From the NCBI GenBank assembly GCA_009823395.1, contig CM020509.1, positions 13,142,001-13,206,000 on the forward strand: DNA of 64,000 bases, written 5' to 3'. This document shows, piece by piece, positions 41,128-53,455 of the stretch (its first letter is position 1; each line of letters starts with the position of its first letter). The notes beneath the pieces are model-generated. The model ran no database searches, had not been told where the DNA came from, and worked only from the letters and a program-made list of their open reading frames with translations. This DNA is from Thamnaconus septentrionalis. Lineage: Eukaryota > Chordata > Actinopteri > Tetraodontiformes > Monacanthidae. A program made the translations under genes and the position numbers.

Positions 41128-44116
41128 TGTGAGTGATAACAATGTGGATTCATTTTACTGGCTCAAGTTAATATGTGTCAGTCACCAAAAAGTTTTTGAG
41201 TCATTGAGTCACTGAGTCAGTTAATCTGTATGTAGATCTATAGTATATCCGTATGTATAAAAATCTTTATATGCACAGAACAATTTCATTGTGGGGAAAA
41301 AAGCGACAAAGAAAGACAGACAAAGAAACAGTTTTCAAAGTTTCTCTTTCTTTCAAGTGAGTGATTTCTTCATTTTGCAAGTGGTGCTCCCCCAGACTAC
41401 TCTGAGCAACTGAGAAATTAGTTAATTAAACGCTCAGCATCACAGCAAGTAGTTGTTTTTGCAGTGGGGCTATTACATCCTTGAATTTTTTATACAGTAC
41501 TTTTACAAATGCACCTACACAACATAACAGTTGCGCAATGGTGACATGTTGTCAAGTCTCTTCCTTAGCACTGAGCTTGTTTGCTGGAGACAGTTATTAG
41601 AGGTGTCGAACACGAGAGCCGGGCCTCTCCGTTTCAAAGAGCGATGGTTGTGACGGTGAGTCGCTCCCGCCTCGCCCCGCCCTGCCGATGCTGGAGGGGA
41701 CGATCAACAAGACGCACTCTGCCTGACGACCAGACAACACGCGTGCGTGCTCGGGTGATTATCCGCAGCATTAAAAGGTCCTCTGTGTTAATTAAAACGA
41801 CATGATGGATCATCATAACTTCTCTTAACCTCCCGAGAGCAGCGACACCTTAATGAGGATGATTACGCCGCAGGACCGCGACTTCGGCGGTGACACAGCG
41901 CGATACCGTGATATTAGCGGCAGATGTTGAGTATTTATCAGAGACCACACACAAATGTTTATCGTATTTGTCGTTCTGATGCTTAACACCGCGGCGTCGG
42001 TTGCGTTATCTTCCCGAACGCGCGATCCATCTTGCTAATGTATTTTTGTGCTGTTTGTTTTCGCTCTTGACTCGGTATCGACTCTGTTCTGCACGAGGAG
42101 ATCCGAGGCCGGCGGCGACATTTGCCGCACCTTGGTGGCGGAACCTTGTTCCTCAAAAAGCATTTGTCTCTGTCTCATTTCTGGAGAGGATTTTATTACC
42201 GTTCTTTCCAATTAGCACCACAGTTAATTTGACAAGCCTTGTTGACACTTTACAGTGTTCCTTCTTGGGCAGGTAATCGATCTAACAAGCAGCACCTGGG
42301 TTACAGAAGCTTATCTGTTTAGGATGCTAAATTACATCTGAGGAATCACTGAGCTACTTATTTTCTCTCTCTCACTGCCACCCCTGTTTTTCACCCATTT
42401 TCTCCTTTATCTTTAATCAAATTCTCAGTCCTGCCCGCTGCCTTCCAGTCCTCCAGTCTTTTATCTTCTCCCCGTCACATGTTAACGCACGACTTGGTAT
42501 ATTTTTGACGTATTGAGTTCATCACACAGTAATTACATGCTGTTAAAGCTAAATGAGAAACAGAGAGGGTTGGGTACATTTCCCGGAATGACGAAGCGCG
42601 CACTGGCACATTTCTATGCTGCCGGACTCATCTTTGAGCTGTTTTCACACATTCTGGCTGTATTAAAAATTCATCTTCATATTTTATTTAAGAAGTTTAG
42701 TTATTGCCCTCTCTCTCTCCTCCTAATTGTTCTCCAGCGGCTTTGGTCTCTCCAGCCCATCAGCGTTATTGCATTGCAGTAAATATTAGTTTTGTCATTT
42801 TCCCACCCACTTCTGCCTCTTGTGAGCTTCACGTGGACCAAAAAGGCTACTTCTCTAAAAATTTGATTTTGTTTGATATGTGAGTGTTAATTTGAGATGG
42901 AAAGTGTTTTTAAAGAATGACTGCATGACTTTTTAAATTTGCTTTCGTTTTAAGGCAACACAGCCTTGATTAAAGGCACATTTTAGATCTGTTGGAAAAT
43001 TGTTGATGACGACGATGAGAGGAAAAGCATTTATTTCAAGCCACATTTTAAAGTGTCACACAGTACTTTGATCACGGATAGATTGAAATTAAAAATCTAG
43101 AAAAAAATTGTCCAATTAATAAATCTGCTGAATGGCATAAAACTGGGCTTTTCATGAAACAAAGATAACAAAGAAAGTTGATAAATAAACAAACATAGAT
43201 ATTTAATCTTATTGCTTCCTAAAAATGCTCCAAGTAATTGTTGTTTCTCTGTGTATCAGTTTGTTATATTAAACAGATGAGTTGAGCAGCTGATGAAAAG
43301 ATAGAGATTCACATTAATCGCTGCCACGTGAAGCAGCAGTGCATCTCGACTATGAGTCCCTTTTCTTGCTTTCACTGCCACCGTCCAGTTCAGCTGTGCT
43401 AATTTTTCAGTTTGCTCCTTTTAATATCCCCAATGCAATAAACAAAGCTGGCGATTACTTTTTTCAAACTGGAAGGCTGAAAGAGAGAGTGTGTGTGCGT
43501 GTGTATTTTCCTCTCCACAACTCCTCATTAATGTCTCCTACCAACAAATAAATGCAAATATATGCTCAATCAGTGCTAATGGAGCTTCTCCCTCTGACTC
43601 TTGGAGCACCAGCAGGAATTTTGTTGTCGCCATTGTTGGGAAACAAAGCTGGAAGCTGTCCCTCTGTGCTGAGTGTTGCCATGGCTGTTAGCATTGATGT
43701 GACAAGGCTGAAAATGGTTTGGTCTTCTAGAGCAAAACCATGTGTCTAATTTAAAATTCTAATTTTGCTTCTAATTCACTTCTAAATGAGAGAGCCGCAT
43801 CTCTGGTATTGGCACATCATGTCTCTCTGGCCTGGTGCAGGACTACATGTCCTCTGGTTGCCTGCCTGGCACCTTTTGAACACGCCTGAGCTGACTGCTT
43901 GCTTGGTTGGCTCTTCCTCTTCCTCCAACAACGCAAACTCAGTACAAACACACAAAATAGTTTCTCACAGCCAGGCGAGATGTGTTGTCGTATTGCAATG
44001 AAGCAAAGGTGACTTCTAGCAAGAGGGTGCTGGGCAGGCGACCAAAGGGGGAGCCATTCTCTTTGTTACAAGTCTTTAAAGTAGGAAAAATGAGCCTGTG
44101 CACGGCTGTTTGTCTC
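41128..44116. other. Non-coding stretch, no gene recognised
   Basis: No exon or mobile element is recognised. The part at 41580-42290 is regulatory-looking and listed separately. The remainder is AT-rich unique DNA. Confidence 0.5.
41580..42290. promoter_or_regulatory. Candidate conserved non-coding element, CpG-containing
   Basis: The patch retains many CpG dinucleotides, including a CGCGTGCG near 41740 and GATTACGCCGCAGGACCGCG near 41860, alongside TTAATTAA at 41788-41795 and several ATTA cores. It has no repeats and no credible exon. The combination is typical of enhancers near developmental genes. The evidence is only compositional. Confidence 0.25.
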
Positions 44117-44206
44117 CCTGTGCGGCCCTGCAATGAATGGGATAGGCTCCGCCCCCACAGTTCTGCGTGCATGATAAGTGGTGATAGAAGACGGATGGAC
44201 GAGGTG
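44117..44206 (+). mobile_element. 3' tail of an L2-type LINE or LINE-derived SINE
   Basis: The order CCCTGCAATGAATGGGATAGG, CTCCGCCCCC, GATAAGTGGTGATAGAAGA, CGGATGGACG matches the common fish L2-clade tail, in which GGGATAGGCTCC and GGATAAGCGGTATAGAAAATGGATGG are the hallmark words. A piece between CCCTGCAATG and GGGATAGG appears deleted relative to the recalled consensus. No reverse transcriptase frame precedes it, so it is a 5'-truncated copy, as is usual for LINEs. Confidence 0.75.
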
Positions 44207-46080
44207 GAAGAAAATTAAACAGGGTTGCCTTAAGAAACACATTTTTCACACTTTAGGTCATGTGTGTTTTCAAAATGAAAGCTTTAATTATTGAAAACAA
44301 ACCAACATCAAATTTAAGGATACAGCTGGGCCCTGTATCCTTATCTGTATTAGACTACAGAGCAGTATCTTCCTGGCGGCCGCTGAGCTGCCTGCGTTTA
44401 TCCTCAGCACCCCGGTCATAAAACACAGTGTTAATTTTCCATATCTGAGCCATTAGCAGGCGTTAAGATCTGGGCAGAAAATAGCCTGTCATCTCACTGA
44501 TGCTCTCATTTCCTTATGTGGGTCATATAGAGGCGTCGGTATTAAAAGTGAGACTCTTTAATAAGCAGTTTAAAGTTCATGGTGCATTTGAATTTTAAAT
44601 TCAGTCACACAGAAGATCATCATATTCCGCCAGCGTCTGTGTTAATGAGGCGGTGATTTGAATATACACGAGCTTGTTAGCGCCCCCCATAGAAGTGCCT
44701 GTGTTAATCACGGGTGCATTTCACTGGGCTTTTTTTACGCACCTAAAAAAGAAACAAACAACTGATTATTGTCAAACGTGCGCGCTTCAGCAGGACCAGG
44801 TGCGAGGTCTCTGGTTTTTTTCTTCTCTCGGTGTTGGCCTGTCTCCTCAGCAACACATCTAATATTTAGATCCCTGTTTGTTCATATGAATTAGAGCCTA
44901 CCTGTCAATCCCATCGCTCTTCACTTGAATAGCAGATAGAATCCAGATGAGCTCCATCTCTTATTAACTCTCCTCTCAGCCCTTCCAATTCCCATCTCAA
45001 TCTGTTTTTCTTGCCTGTCAGTCTGTTTTTTTACCCCATACATTTTCAGTTTATTTATTTGACGCTTGTGAAACAGTTTCCAGTTTTCTCCGTCTAATGT
45101 GTTCTCACACCTACGTGGTTTTCATATCATTTATCATCAAATCATGTTATCTAAGAGCAGGTGTGAATAAAATCTAAGTCGGAATGAATTTAGTATTTTT
45201 ATGCAAATTATTCAACTAAAATAAAAATTACAATTTACTGGCCCAAAAATTAACTGCTAAACATAGCAGATGTGTTTTTTTCATGGACTGTATTCAAATA
45301 CAAAATTGTGTTCTGAAATTGTTTGTAGGATGACAACTTCCTTGAGGTTCGATGAGCACTGCCAAGATTGCGGCAAAAAACAGCCAAACAAAACAGAAAA
45401 CCAAATAACAAATATTGATAACATTATGAGGTAAAAATAGTGGGAAATTTTTTTGCCAAGTTTTTCTAATGATGCGGTACCAGCAGGATAAGCAGAGACA
45501 GTTAAAATTCACACAGAGTTACTCTCTTTGTAAATCCATCTCTTGTCGATGCGGTTGATTGTCAGCTGCACCGTGTCTCAAAATCGCACAACAATAGCAG
45601 CAGATCGACACTCGCGCTGGAAGTGATCAAAGGGTAAAAAAATTACAAAGACTGAAGCTGTGAACAAGCTCCAGTTCCAGACCACTATTGCAGTCCATCA
45701 CGCTGGAAAAGAGAAGTTGTAGCTGCTGAAAAATTCTGGACCTAAAAATAAACAAAACAAAGATGCAGAGGAAGTACTGTGCCACAGCACAACAGTAGGA
45801 AAATGTTTTGCGATGCTACTGTCACATACAAAACAAATTCTGCAGTTTGCAATCAGTCACTGTTTTTGTTTTATAGTTGGAAAGATAATATTTGAATTCC
45901 AAATGGTCATGAAGTTGAACCTGAAAAAAATCTGGGAAGGAAAAATAAGTATTAAGTTTTTTGTTTGTTTTCTTTAACAGTCATGAAAAAAACTCATATG
46001 AAGTCTTGCGAACCACATCCGCCACTTTTCCACCACCATTAGTGTTTGGCAGCTGTAGCGAATGCTTACCTCTCCAGGAC
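44207..46080. other. Non-coding stretch, no gene recognised
   Basis: The part at about 44360-44940 is repeat-free and regulatory-looking, with several ATTA cores. The rest is AT-rich and unremarkable. Confidence 0.5.
44315..44343. repeat. Perfect 11-bp inverted repeat
   Basis: TAAGGATACAG (44315-44325), spacer CTGGGCC, then the exact reverse complement CTGTATCCTTA (44333-44343). Confidence 0.85.
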
Positions 46081-46184
46081 AGGTCAGGGTTTTTTTGGGA
46101 TTTATATCTTTTATGATGTCAGTGGTTATACAGGCGAGAAGGACAGGTCGGAAAGGTCAGAAAGGTCAGAGGTGGTAGAGGTCA
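46081..46184 (+). promoter_or_regulatory. Cluster of AGGTCA nuclear-receptor half-sites
   Basis: AGGTCA occurs at 46081-46086, 46154-46159, 46163-46168 and 46179-46184, with AGGTCG at 46145-46150. Three successive copies are separated by the 3-nt spacer GAA, giving two direct repeats of DR3 type, the spacing preferred by the vitamin D receptor with RXR. An alternative is a small 9-bp tandem repeat (AGGTCRGAA) that resembles a hormone element by accident. Confidence 0.35.
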
Positions 46185-49100
46185 GAAGCGGCTGCAGCGC
46201 TCAGATTAGTGAAAAATAAAAAAATCAAGATTCATCGACGGAAGTAAAACAGAAACACTGTCAGAGGTGATTAAGTGTGATCGTTGATCCGCCCAGCTCC
46301 CACATGTTGTCGTCTCTCGTTATAGAACCATCTGTGAATGTGAACTTGTTTGGTTGCATTTGACTTTGCTCAGTTTGTGCAGCGGGGGAGGGGGCAGCAC
46401 GGTGCAAACACACAGAGGCGCCACTCAGGGAAATGAATGTGTCCAAAACAAACCAAGTGTTGTTTTTTTCTTTGGTACCTTTAATGATTATGCAGATCTA
46501 ATGATAGAAAACTAACACACAAACACACACACACACTCCGTGGACTTGTACTTCTCAACCCTGACAAAGTAAACTGGTTGTGCAACTACTCTACAAGATG
46601 CAAAAAGAAGCAAAAACTTGTTTTCACAATTAAACAAACGGGTGATTTGTTAAACACTCTGCTGCTATTTTATAAATTTAAAAAAACAGGATTAAAATGA
46701 GCATTAAATGAATAGCAGCAGTGGTGAATCAATCGAGAATGGCCAGTCGCCATGGAAGAGGAGGACAACAGTGGAGTTTATTCCAAAAGCTTCAGTAATA
46801 GGGAGACCATCTGTTTCAATTTTCCATTTGTATTAGCATTAAACAAAAGGACTGCCAGCTAGAATAATAAATACAGAGATGACGGTGACGACTTAGCAAC
46901 GGGTTCTAAAAGTAGAATATTCAAAAAAGAACTCTCATGCTGCAAAATAAACTGCTCTGTTTTCTGCAGTATATTGTGATTAACAAATTTGGCGTTTTCT
47001 GTCACACAACTGACTGCAGGTCAAGAAAACACCTTGTAGGTGACAGGGGTCAGAGGAAAATGGGCAGACTGGCTGGCGGCCATAGAAAAGCAAGAAATAC
47101 ACATATATACACTACACACTACAACACGTCCTTTGGCGACCGCTACAAGCAAGGTTCACCTAAAAGGAGGGCCGGTGAGCCTATTATACAATATTGTGCG
47201 ACACTTTACTGGTACAGCGACTGCGAAGAAAACAAGAGGAGAGAAAAAAAAAACTGTCAGATCTCTGGGGTGCTATTGCTGAAATGTGGATAAGACATAA
47301 ACGCAGCGTTCTCCCCCTGCTGACAGTCAGTTTTGCCCAGAATTCAGCAAGGCGGTGGCAAAAAAAAAGAAAGAACAAAAAAAAACAACCGCACGGTGAG
47401 GAGGGGCCAAAGAGGCTGAACGCGATGAAGACAATCTCGTGTCCCGCTGCTCTCTGCCTGGTGTGGATGTGGCTTCTGACCACATGCGCCACAACACCGG
47501 TGACACTCGGGCTGCAGGCCAAAACACCTCATCGCCTCTCCCCTGCTTATCATTATCCTGCACTGTCCCAAATTACACACACACACACACTTCCTGGGAT
47601 GCACACACAACAGCACATAAAAATGTCTAATTTCACCAGCGTGTCATTTCAGAACAAAAGGCTGAGCTGTTGCACAATCGTCTCAATGGTCTGGTTTATT
47701 CAGTCTGGCTAAGTCCATTCCTTTTTAATTGAGTTCCAAAAATATGCATTTGCACTGCAGCGACTAGTTTCCCGTATTCAATCTCCTGACCTTTACAGAG
47801 GCAATGGAAATCCCATTCCGCCCGAAACCGGTGAGAGTCACAGACAAATGCACACTCGGCCCAAAACTTGCGCAACCCAAGAAGGGCTGCTCACAAACGA
47901 TGCTTGGACGCGGTGCTTTGCGCTTGTAACAAATTCCATTATTCAAATTCCACACTGTCTCACTTTCAATAAAGGAGAGGGAAGTGAGCAGTAAAACAGG
48001 CAAAAGAGGAGATAAACATGAGAGGAAGAGAGAGAGACGAAGAGAGAGAGAGCGACAGCGGAGAAAAGGGGAAAACACTCCGTGACGGATGGAGAAACAA
48101 AATGAGGTTAAGGAAAGTGGAAGGAGGGGGAGCGAGGTTGGGAGAACAGACTTCACTGTAATGATGCAAGAGCAGGAAAAAAGCAGGACAACTCCCCTCA
48201 CTCCTCTGAGCTTCCCCTCATTGAGCTGCGTCTTTGTCATTTGACCTTTTTTATAAATCACAGCACATCTTTTACCATAATTTCAATCATAATGTGCAAA
48301 TCTGCACATTGCTAATTGTCATATTCCGCAGTTAACCTTGAATCGTTTATAAGACACTATGAATAAGTCTGCAAGTGTTTTATACCATCAAATAGTGTGT
48401 TGTTTATCTTCGTGTTCTCTAGAAATTACAAGTTTGTAATTTCTCATTTTTGCAAATCTGCTGAAGTATTTCTGTGCAACAGTTAACTTGCTTTTTAACA
48501 TACGCGTGCCTTTTCTCAATGAACACTGAGTCCACTGTTTGCAAAAGTGCTTCAGAGAGATTAAGCTCTCCTATCCCTGGCTGCCCCAAGCTGAGCCCAC
48601 TGGCCTGGCCTCATTAAATAATGTAAGCATGCTTATTTGAAAGAGTATGTGGCTGCAAATTAATGAAGAAGGATCCAGGAGCAGAGACGAATGTGTTCCG
48701 CCAAGAGTGGACACAGAAATTGGAGTCCAGGGGCCAATTTGAAGTCGTTCAAGCCGGTTTTAAAATAATGCGAGGGCGAAAAATGGTTATGGGAAGTCTA
48801 ATATTTGGCCATCTGAATTCATTTGAAACCTGAAATCTCCAACCAGGCAAAACTCTGAAATTCTCAAGTAATTATTCTCTTGGATACTTGTGGTAAATCA
48901 TTCTCTCCGCCCTCAGGTCATGAAAGAGGGAAGAGCCTGAGGAGCTGTCTTTTCCCATATATGTGAGCAGCAGCAGGTTCGGTGGCGGGGCTACAGGTCA
49001 ACATCCTACCAGGAGCTGAACGAGTTCTTTTGAACTCTGTGTGTGTGTGTTGAAAAGAGAGAGTGAGAGGTCCAGACATGAATCCATTGAAACTCTGCAC

Positions 49101-49440
49101 TTACATCACCTGCCAGAGAGAAGCCCAGCCACACACTGACAGGCAACCTGTGTTGACATGAACCAGTCAAGTAATTCTATGGTGATATCTGAAGCACAGT
49201 GGGGCAACACAAATATTAGACTATTGTTTTCTTAAATTGGTTATTTTAATACCCACAAAAATAAAATATCTCCAGAAGATTAACTTGTCATCATAAGGAG
49301 ATTTAGATATTTTCTCAAAAGGTCTGTCACACAATCAAGTTTCTTAACCAAATAACAGAAATATGGTTATTTAACATGCATTAATTTTGCCGTTATGTCA
49401 ATAATTATTTATTGAATATACTTATTTTGCTCTTCTTCCT
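46185..49440. other. Non-coding stretch, no gene recognised
   Basis: It contains short CA tracts (46513-46537, 47576-47590) and A-rich runs near 47246-47253, 47362 and 47380. A purine-rich stretch on the plus strand lies at about 47965-48180. Two short dyads are AATGTGCA/TGCACATT at 48291-48310 and the 11-bp one at 48421-48444. The region 48540-48900 is unique-looking. No exon is recognised. Confidence 0.5.
48421..48444. repeat. Perfect 11-bp inverted repeat
   Basis: AGAAATTACAA (48421-48431), a 2-nt spacer GT, then the exact reverse complement TTGTAATTTCT (48434-48444), making a near-continuous 24-bp palindrome. Confidence 0.85.
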
Positions 49441-49856
49441 TCATTGAACAAGGTTTATTTGTTCAAAGAGGTTGCTTTGACTTTCCCCTCCCCCTTTCCT
49501 ACCTGCTCTATCCGTGGCTCCGCCCATGGAACACCTCACTCCCTTGTGATTGGCCGGGTGCTCACTGCTAGTGCTAGCTAGCAGGGAAGATGGCTTCCAG
49601 CTCTCATGAGTTAAAGCTTCACCCACATGAAAAATAAAGTCTGCAGAGGCGTCACTAAGATAATCAGCTGGACCTGTGATGGAGGAAATTGAGCAAAATT
49701 TGCACAGTTCGCTTCAGCAGAGTGACATGGAAACAGCTGGTGCATCAAGAAGGAGGTGAGTTGTCATTTTTTTGTCTGGTTGGCGTGTTAGTTGGCATGT
49801 CAGTGTTAAAGAGCTGAAAAAGTCCACTTTTTCATAACAGGGCCCCTTTAAAATTA
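49441..49856 (-). mobile_element. Candidate non-autonomous DNA repeat
   Basis: Read on the minus strand the segment begins TTTTAAAGGGGCCCTGTTAT, then GACTTTTTCAGCTCTTTAA, then an AACACGCCAACC part, and later GGCGGAGCC with a CCAAT-type GGCCAATCAC. This word order recurs in fish interspersed repeats whose copies begin with an AAAGGGGCCC-like terminus. I could not find the opposite terminus or a target duplication, so the family and the left boundary are uncertain. Confidence 0.35.
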
Positions 49857-51562
49857 GAAGGGTATAGAAACAGTAAGACTCATGTTGTCTGATATGTGTT
49901 TTGCTCCAAGCAAGCGTTGTTTCATGAACATCATGAAGAGAAATTTTTTTTTTTTTTTTTTTTTGAGGCAGCAAAGGTAATGATCTGATCTGATCTGTAC
50001 TAAATCCCCTTGAACTGATTGATGCCAGCATTTACATCTGAACCAAAAAGGTGACAAACTGGATTCTAATTGGGCCTGAGGAATGTGACTGTGTCTTGTA
50101 GGATTATAAATATTTGGACCCTTGAAGTCTGAGAAGTGTCAAATTTGTGCTCAAAAACTGAAACTGTTAAATCTCGATAAAACTCCAAGCCTAATTAGCG
50201 GCTCAGACGGGTGTCAGGTTGTTTTGGAAAAAAATCAGAATTCAAATCAACACTTCTGACTTCCTCGTCAGGCTCTCCCTGATGGAGGAATACAAAAGCA
50301 GAAGCGGGAAGCGCATTTGTGTGAGTGTTTTTTGTTTTGTTATTTCTCAGCCTCAACACGCATCAGTTTTTTTTTTTTTTTTTTGTTGTTGTTCTTTTTT
50401 GCACTGGAGCCGCAGAAAAGTGAACACCTGCCTGTGGTAGGACAGTAGCTTTGAGAATGTCAACCGAAAGTTTGCTGCTTTGCCGCGCTGAAAGGGAGGC
50501 AGAGCAATTTATTCCTGACAGAAAAACAGTCTGCAGAGTCTGCAGAGTCAGCAGCTCACAGCAGCTCCCACACGGCTACACAGCACCGCTAACAGCCTCG
50601 GTGTGTCTTTGGGCACGTTGGCAGACGTACACTTGACACACAAGCCTCATTATAGGGAGAGTTGAAGGCAGACTCCAGGATAAGATCTTGTATAAAATTA
50701 AGAAACGTTATTCCATCAAATGGCTTTATATCGCTCGTGCACTACCTTTCTCAATTTGTCGCCTACGTTTGTCAGACTTAAGGGACGCGGTCTTCATTGC
50801 AGATGTTCCACAGTGACACCAAGACGACGCAGTAAATTAACCGAAACATCTGGGTTTGTTTTTGTTTGTATGTTTCGGTCTAATCTGTGCAGTGTTATGA
50901 GGCTGCCAACAAGAAAAAGGCGACTACTTGGAGCCAGAATTTACATTCCAAAGGATGACTGCAGAAGCTGAAATACATGTTTAGTTGTGAGGTTCTGATT
51001 GAGCTAATTTTGGTACAGAATATAATACCTGTAATTTATGGTGAATGATTTAGCTGAAGACAGAAAATTTGAGTGAGATACTGTGTTGTTGTTTTGTTTT
51101 AGTTGTGTGGGTGGAGTCCCGTGATCCAGATACATAGCAGACAGTTTTCTGAATGCTGTACTACTGCCTTCTGTTTTTGCTAGCATTGCGCTAAAAGTCA
51201 TTTGGTTGTGTTTAACTTAATTTGGATATTTAGAAATTGGATATGGAAAATGTGGAAACTTGCGACTAAAAATAACTGGAAGAAAGCAGTCAACAGACCT
51301 GTGAGTAGGGTGATTTCTTTCTTTCATCAAAAGAAAAGAGCTACAGAAACCATTTTTAAGCCACGGTCACTTCAGTAACATTGTGATCAAAAGTGGAAAA
51401 CAAATATCATTAGCCTGGATCTATCCTGCGTGGACACGTGTTGGAGGTTTTTGCCGTCTGAGAGTCTCATCGATTGGCTCAGAGCTGAAGGCTGTGAGGA
51501 ATGTTGATAGCAGAGAGAGAAGGTGCGGGAAAGGTAAAATAGGGCGGAACTGCTGGAGGGAT
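49857..51562. other. Non-coding stretch, nothing recognised
   Basis: It contains a 21-T run at 49944-49964, a (TGATC) triplicate near 49981-49995 and a 17-T run near 50368-50384. No gene is recognised. Confidence 0.5.
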
Positions 51563-51643
<81 letters not shown>

Positions 51644-51645
51644 CC
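51563..51645. repeat. (CT)n microsatellite
   Basis: Two long CT runs separated by CC interruptions. The tract is homopyrimidine on the plus strand and triplex-capable. Confidence 0.97.
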
Positions 51646-53420
51646 ATGTATAGGGACAGCGAGAGGCGGTAATAGATCCAGGCCTGTGTGTATGACTATA
51701 TATGCAACACTTCATCAGCAATTAATGGAGCGTGAAACGAGAGAATGAGGAGGCAGGAGTGTGAGGGAGAATGGAGATCGTAAAAAAAAACCAAAAAAAC
51801 TGCAGCGTGGTGGTGGAAGGAGACTGGCGACTGTTTCACCAACCTTTGACTTATTATGTTACACCTTCAGCAGAGTGAATGCTTGTTTAAAGGAGAGATT
51901 TATTCTTGAAATCTTGCCAGCACCCTAAAAAACTAATTTGGATGGATTGCATCACCAATCAGCTTCTTTTTTTTTATGTTGATGAAACCAGGAAGTGATT
52001 TCAGGCCTAGCTGCTGCGGCTGCTGGTGGTTACAAGACTAGCAAAGCAGGTGCAGAAGTAGGACTGGGCATTATACAAACTCCAAAATGTAGTTTATTGC
52101 TGCTCACCACTTCTTCAGCGGAGGTTGATGTGGTGTTGCACCACTGTTTCGGCCCCTGAAGGCTCCCAAATGTGGCTGTTGACAGTGGAGGCTAGTGGCA
52201 CAATAACGCACATAGCAATTACCGTCACAATCTCTAAAGCAAAAGTCTGGTAACCGGAATGTTGCGTCTTTGTCCTTTTCCCTGACAAGCTGAAGCATCC
52301 ACCTCCTTCCATCTCCTACCGTCGTCCTAACCACCCAATTCCAGGACAGGAAATTGTCTTTCACTGACCAATCTCTTTTCACTGTTGCCGGAATGTGTTG
52401 TAGTGTTGTGTTGTATTGTGTTTTGACACACCAACCACTGTGACCTCAAGGTGATGCTGCTTATCTGGACTAGTGGTATCAAATTTTGATTGGCCCACCA
52501 AATATGATGAACAAAAGGAAGCTCTTTCTGTGGGATCTTTGCCAGACGGATGCACCGTGCAAATCTAGAGTGGTAGGTTAACGTTGGAAACATAGAGAGA
52601 GAGCCACATCAAAGAAGTCATTTCCACAGAGGATACACACAGGACCAAACATCAGCTTCTTCTTTTTTCCCCTGGTTTTTGTATCATTAGTGACAGTCAG
52701 TTAAATACTTGCGCTCCTGACTGTTCGCCCTCCCTGTGATGCCAACTGGAATTCGATTATCTCCGTTTTGCCTGTTGCTCGGCGTCCACTGATTGAATTC
52801 CTTCCTGCATCCCACATCCTGCGCAGGTATTTTAATTAGCCCGCACGTCCACTTTCATTTGCCTATTAATAGCTGGCTCTATACGATTCCGAATGAAAGA
52901 GGCCCAAGGTGAGTTTTTGTACGTTAAAATACATCTGTTCTCTCCGCAGCGCGTCTCCTTAATGTGCTAATTAAAATACTTTGAGTCTGTCGTTCCGCAT
53001 TAGGCTCCGTGGAACCCCGACGCAGAGCACAAACACACACGGCTGCGGCATTAAGAAATAAACGCATGCCGCAGAGCTCGAGTGTGAGACCACCGTAGGG
53101 GAAATTCATGGTGCAGATGCATCACGTCTTTTCGGTTCTGACTTAGAACGCACGCGCACGTACACACACTGTTAAAAAAAAGTACGAAAGCGCACAAAAA
53201 TTACATGTCGCCTCAAAAAACACACACCACCGCACACGGCAAAGGAAGACGTTACGGCGGACGGCGGCCCCTGAGAGTCTGTCAGCGGCTGGCAAAAGAA
53301 ATGACTGCTGATAAAAGATGACAATATCTAATCCTCATCGAGGGACTCAGCTGAGACAGGCGCTCCGTCTCTTTTATCCACAAAGAGAGAAGACGGGGCT
53401 TTCTGGAGCTGCTGGGTGCC
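51646..53420. other. Non-coding stretch with one repeat-like part
   Basis: From about 51885 to 52600 the sequence has the look of a decayed interspersed repeat. It begins near TTTAAAGGAGAGATTTATTC. Minus-strand frames of 88 and 92 codons overlap at 52104-52593, the latter ending with a Cys-rich part FRDCDGNCYVRYC. I cannot assign either to a family and no termini pair up. The following patch 52735-53110 is listed separately. Confidence 0.4.
52735..53110. promoter_or_regulatory. Candidate conserved non-coding element
   Basis: Two homeodomain-type TAATTA cores (52833-52838 and 52968-52973), a CTATTAATAG-like part near 52863 and retained CpGs lie in repeat-free DNA with no credible exon. Appearance only. 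Confidence 0.25.
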
Positions 53421-53455
53421 ACAGAGAGAGAGAGAGAGAGTGGAGAGAGAGAGTG

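Noticed and set aside
47194..47712. A 172-codon plus-strand open frame
   Set aside because: Lys-rich from A runs and Thr/His-rich from a CA tract; no domain.
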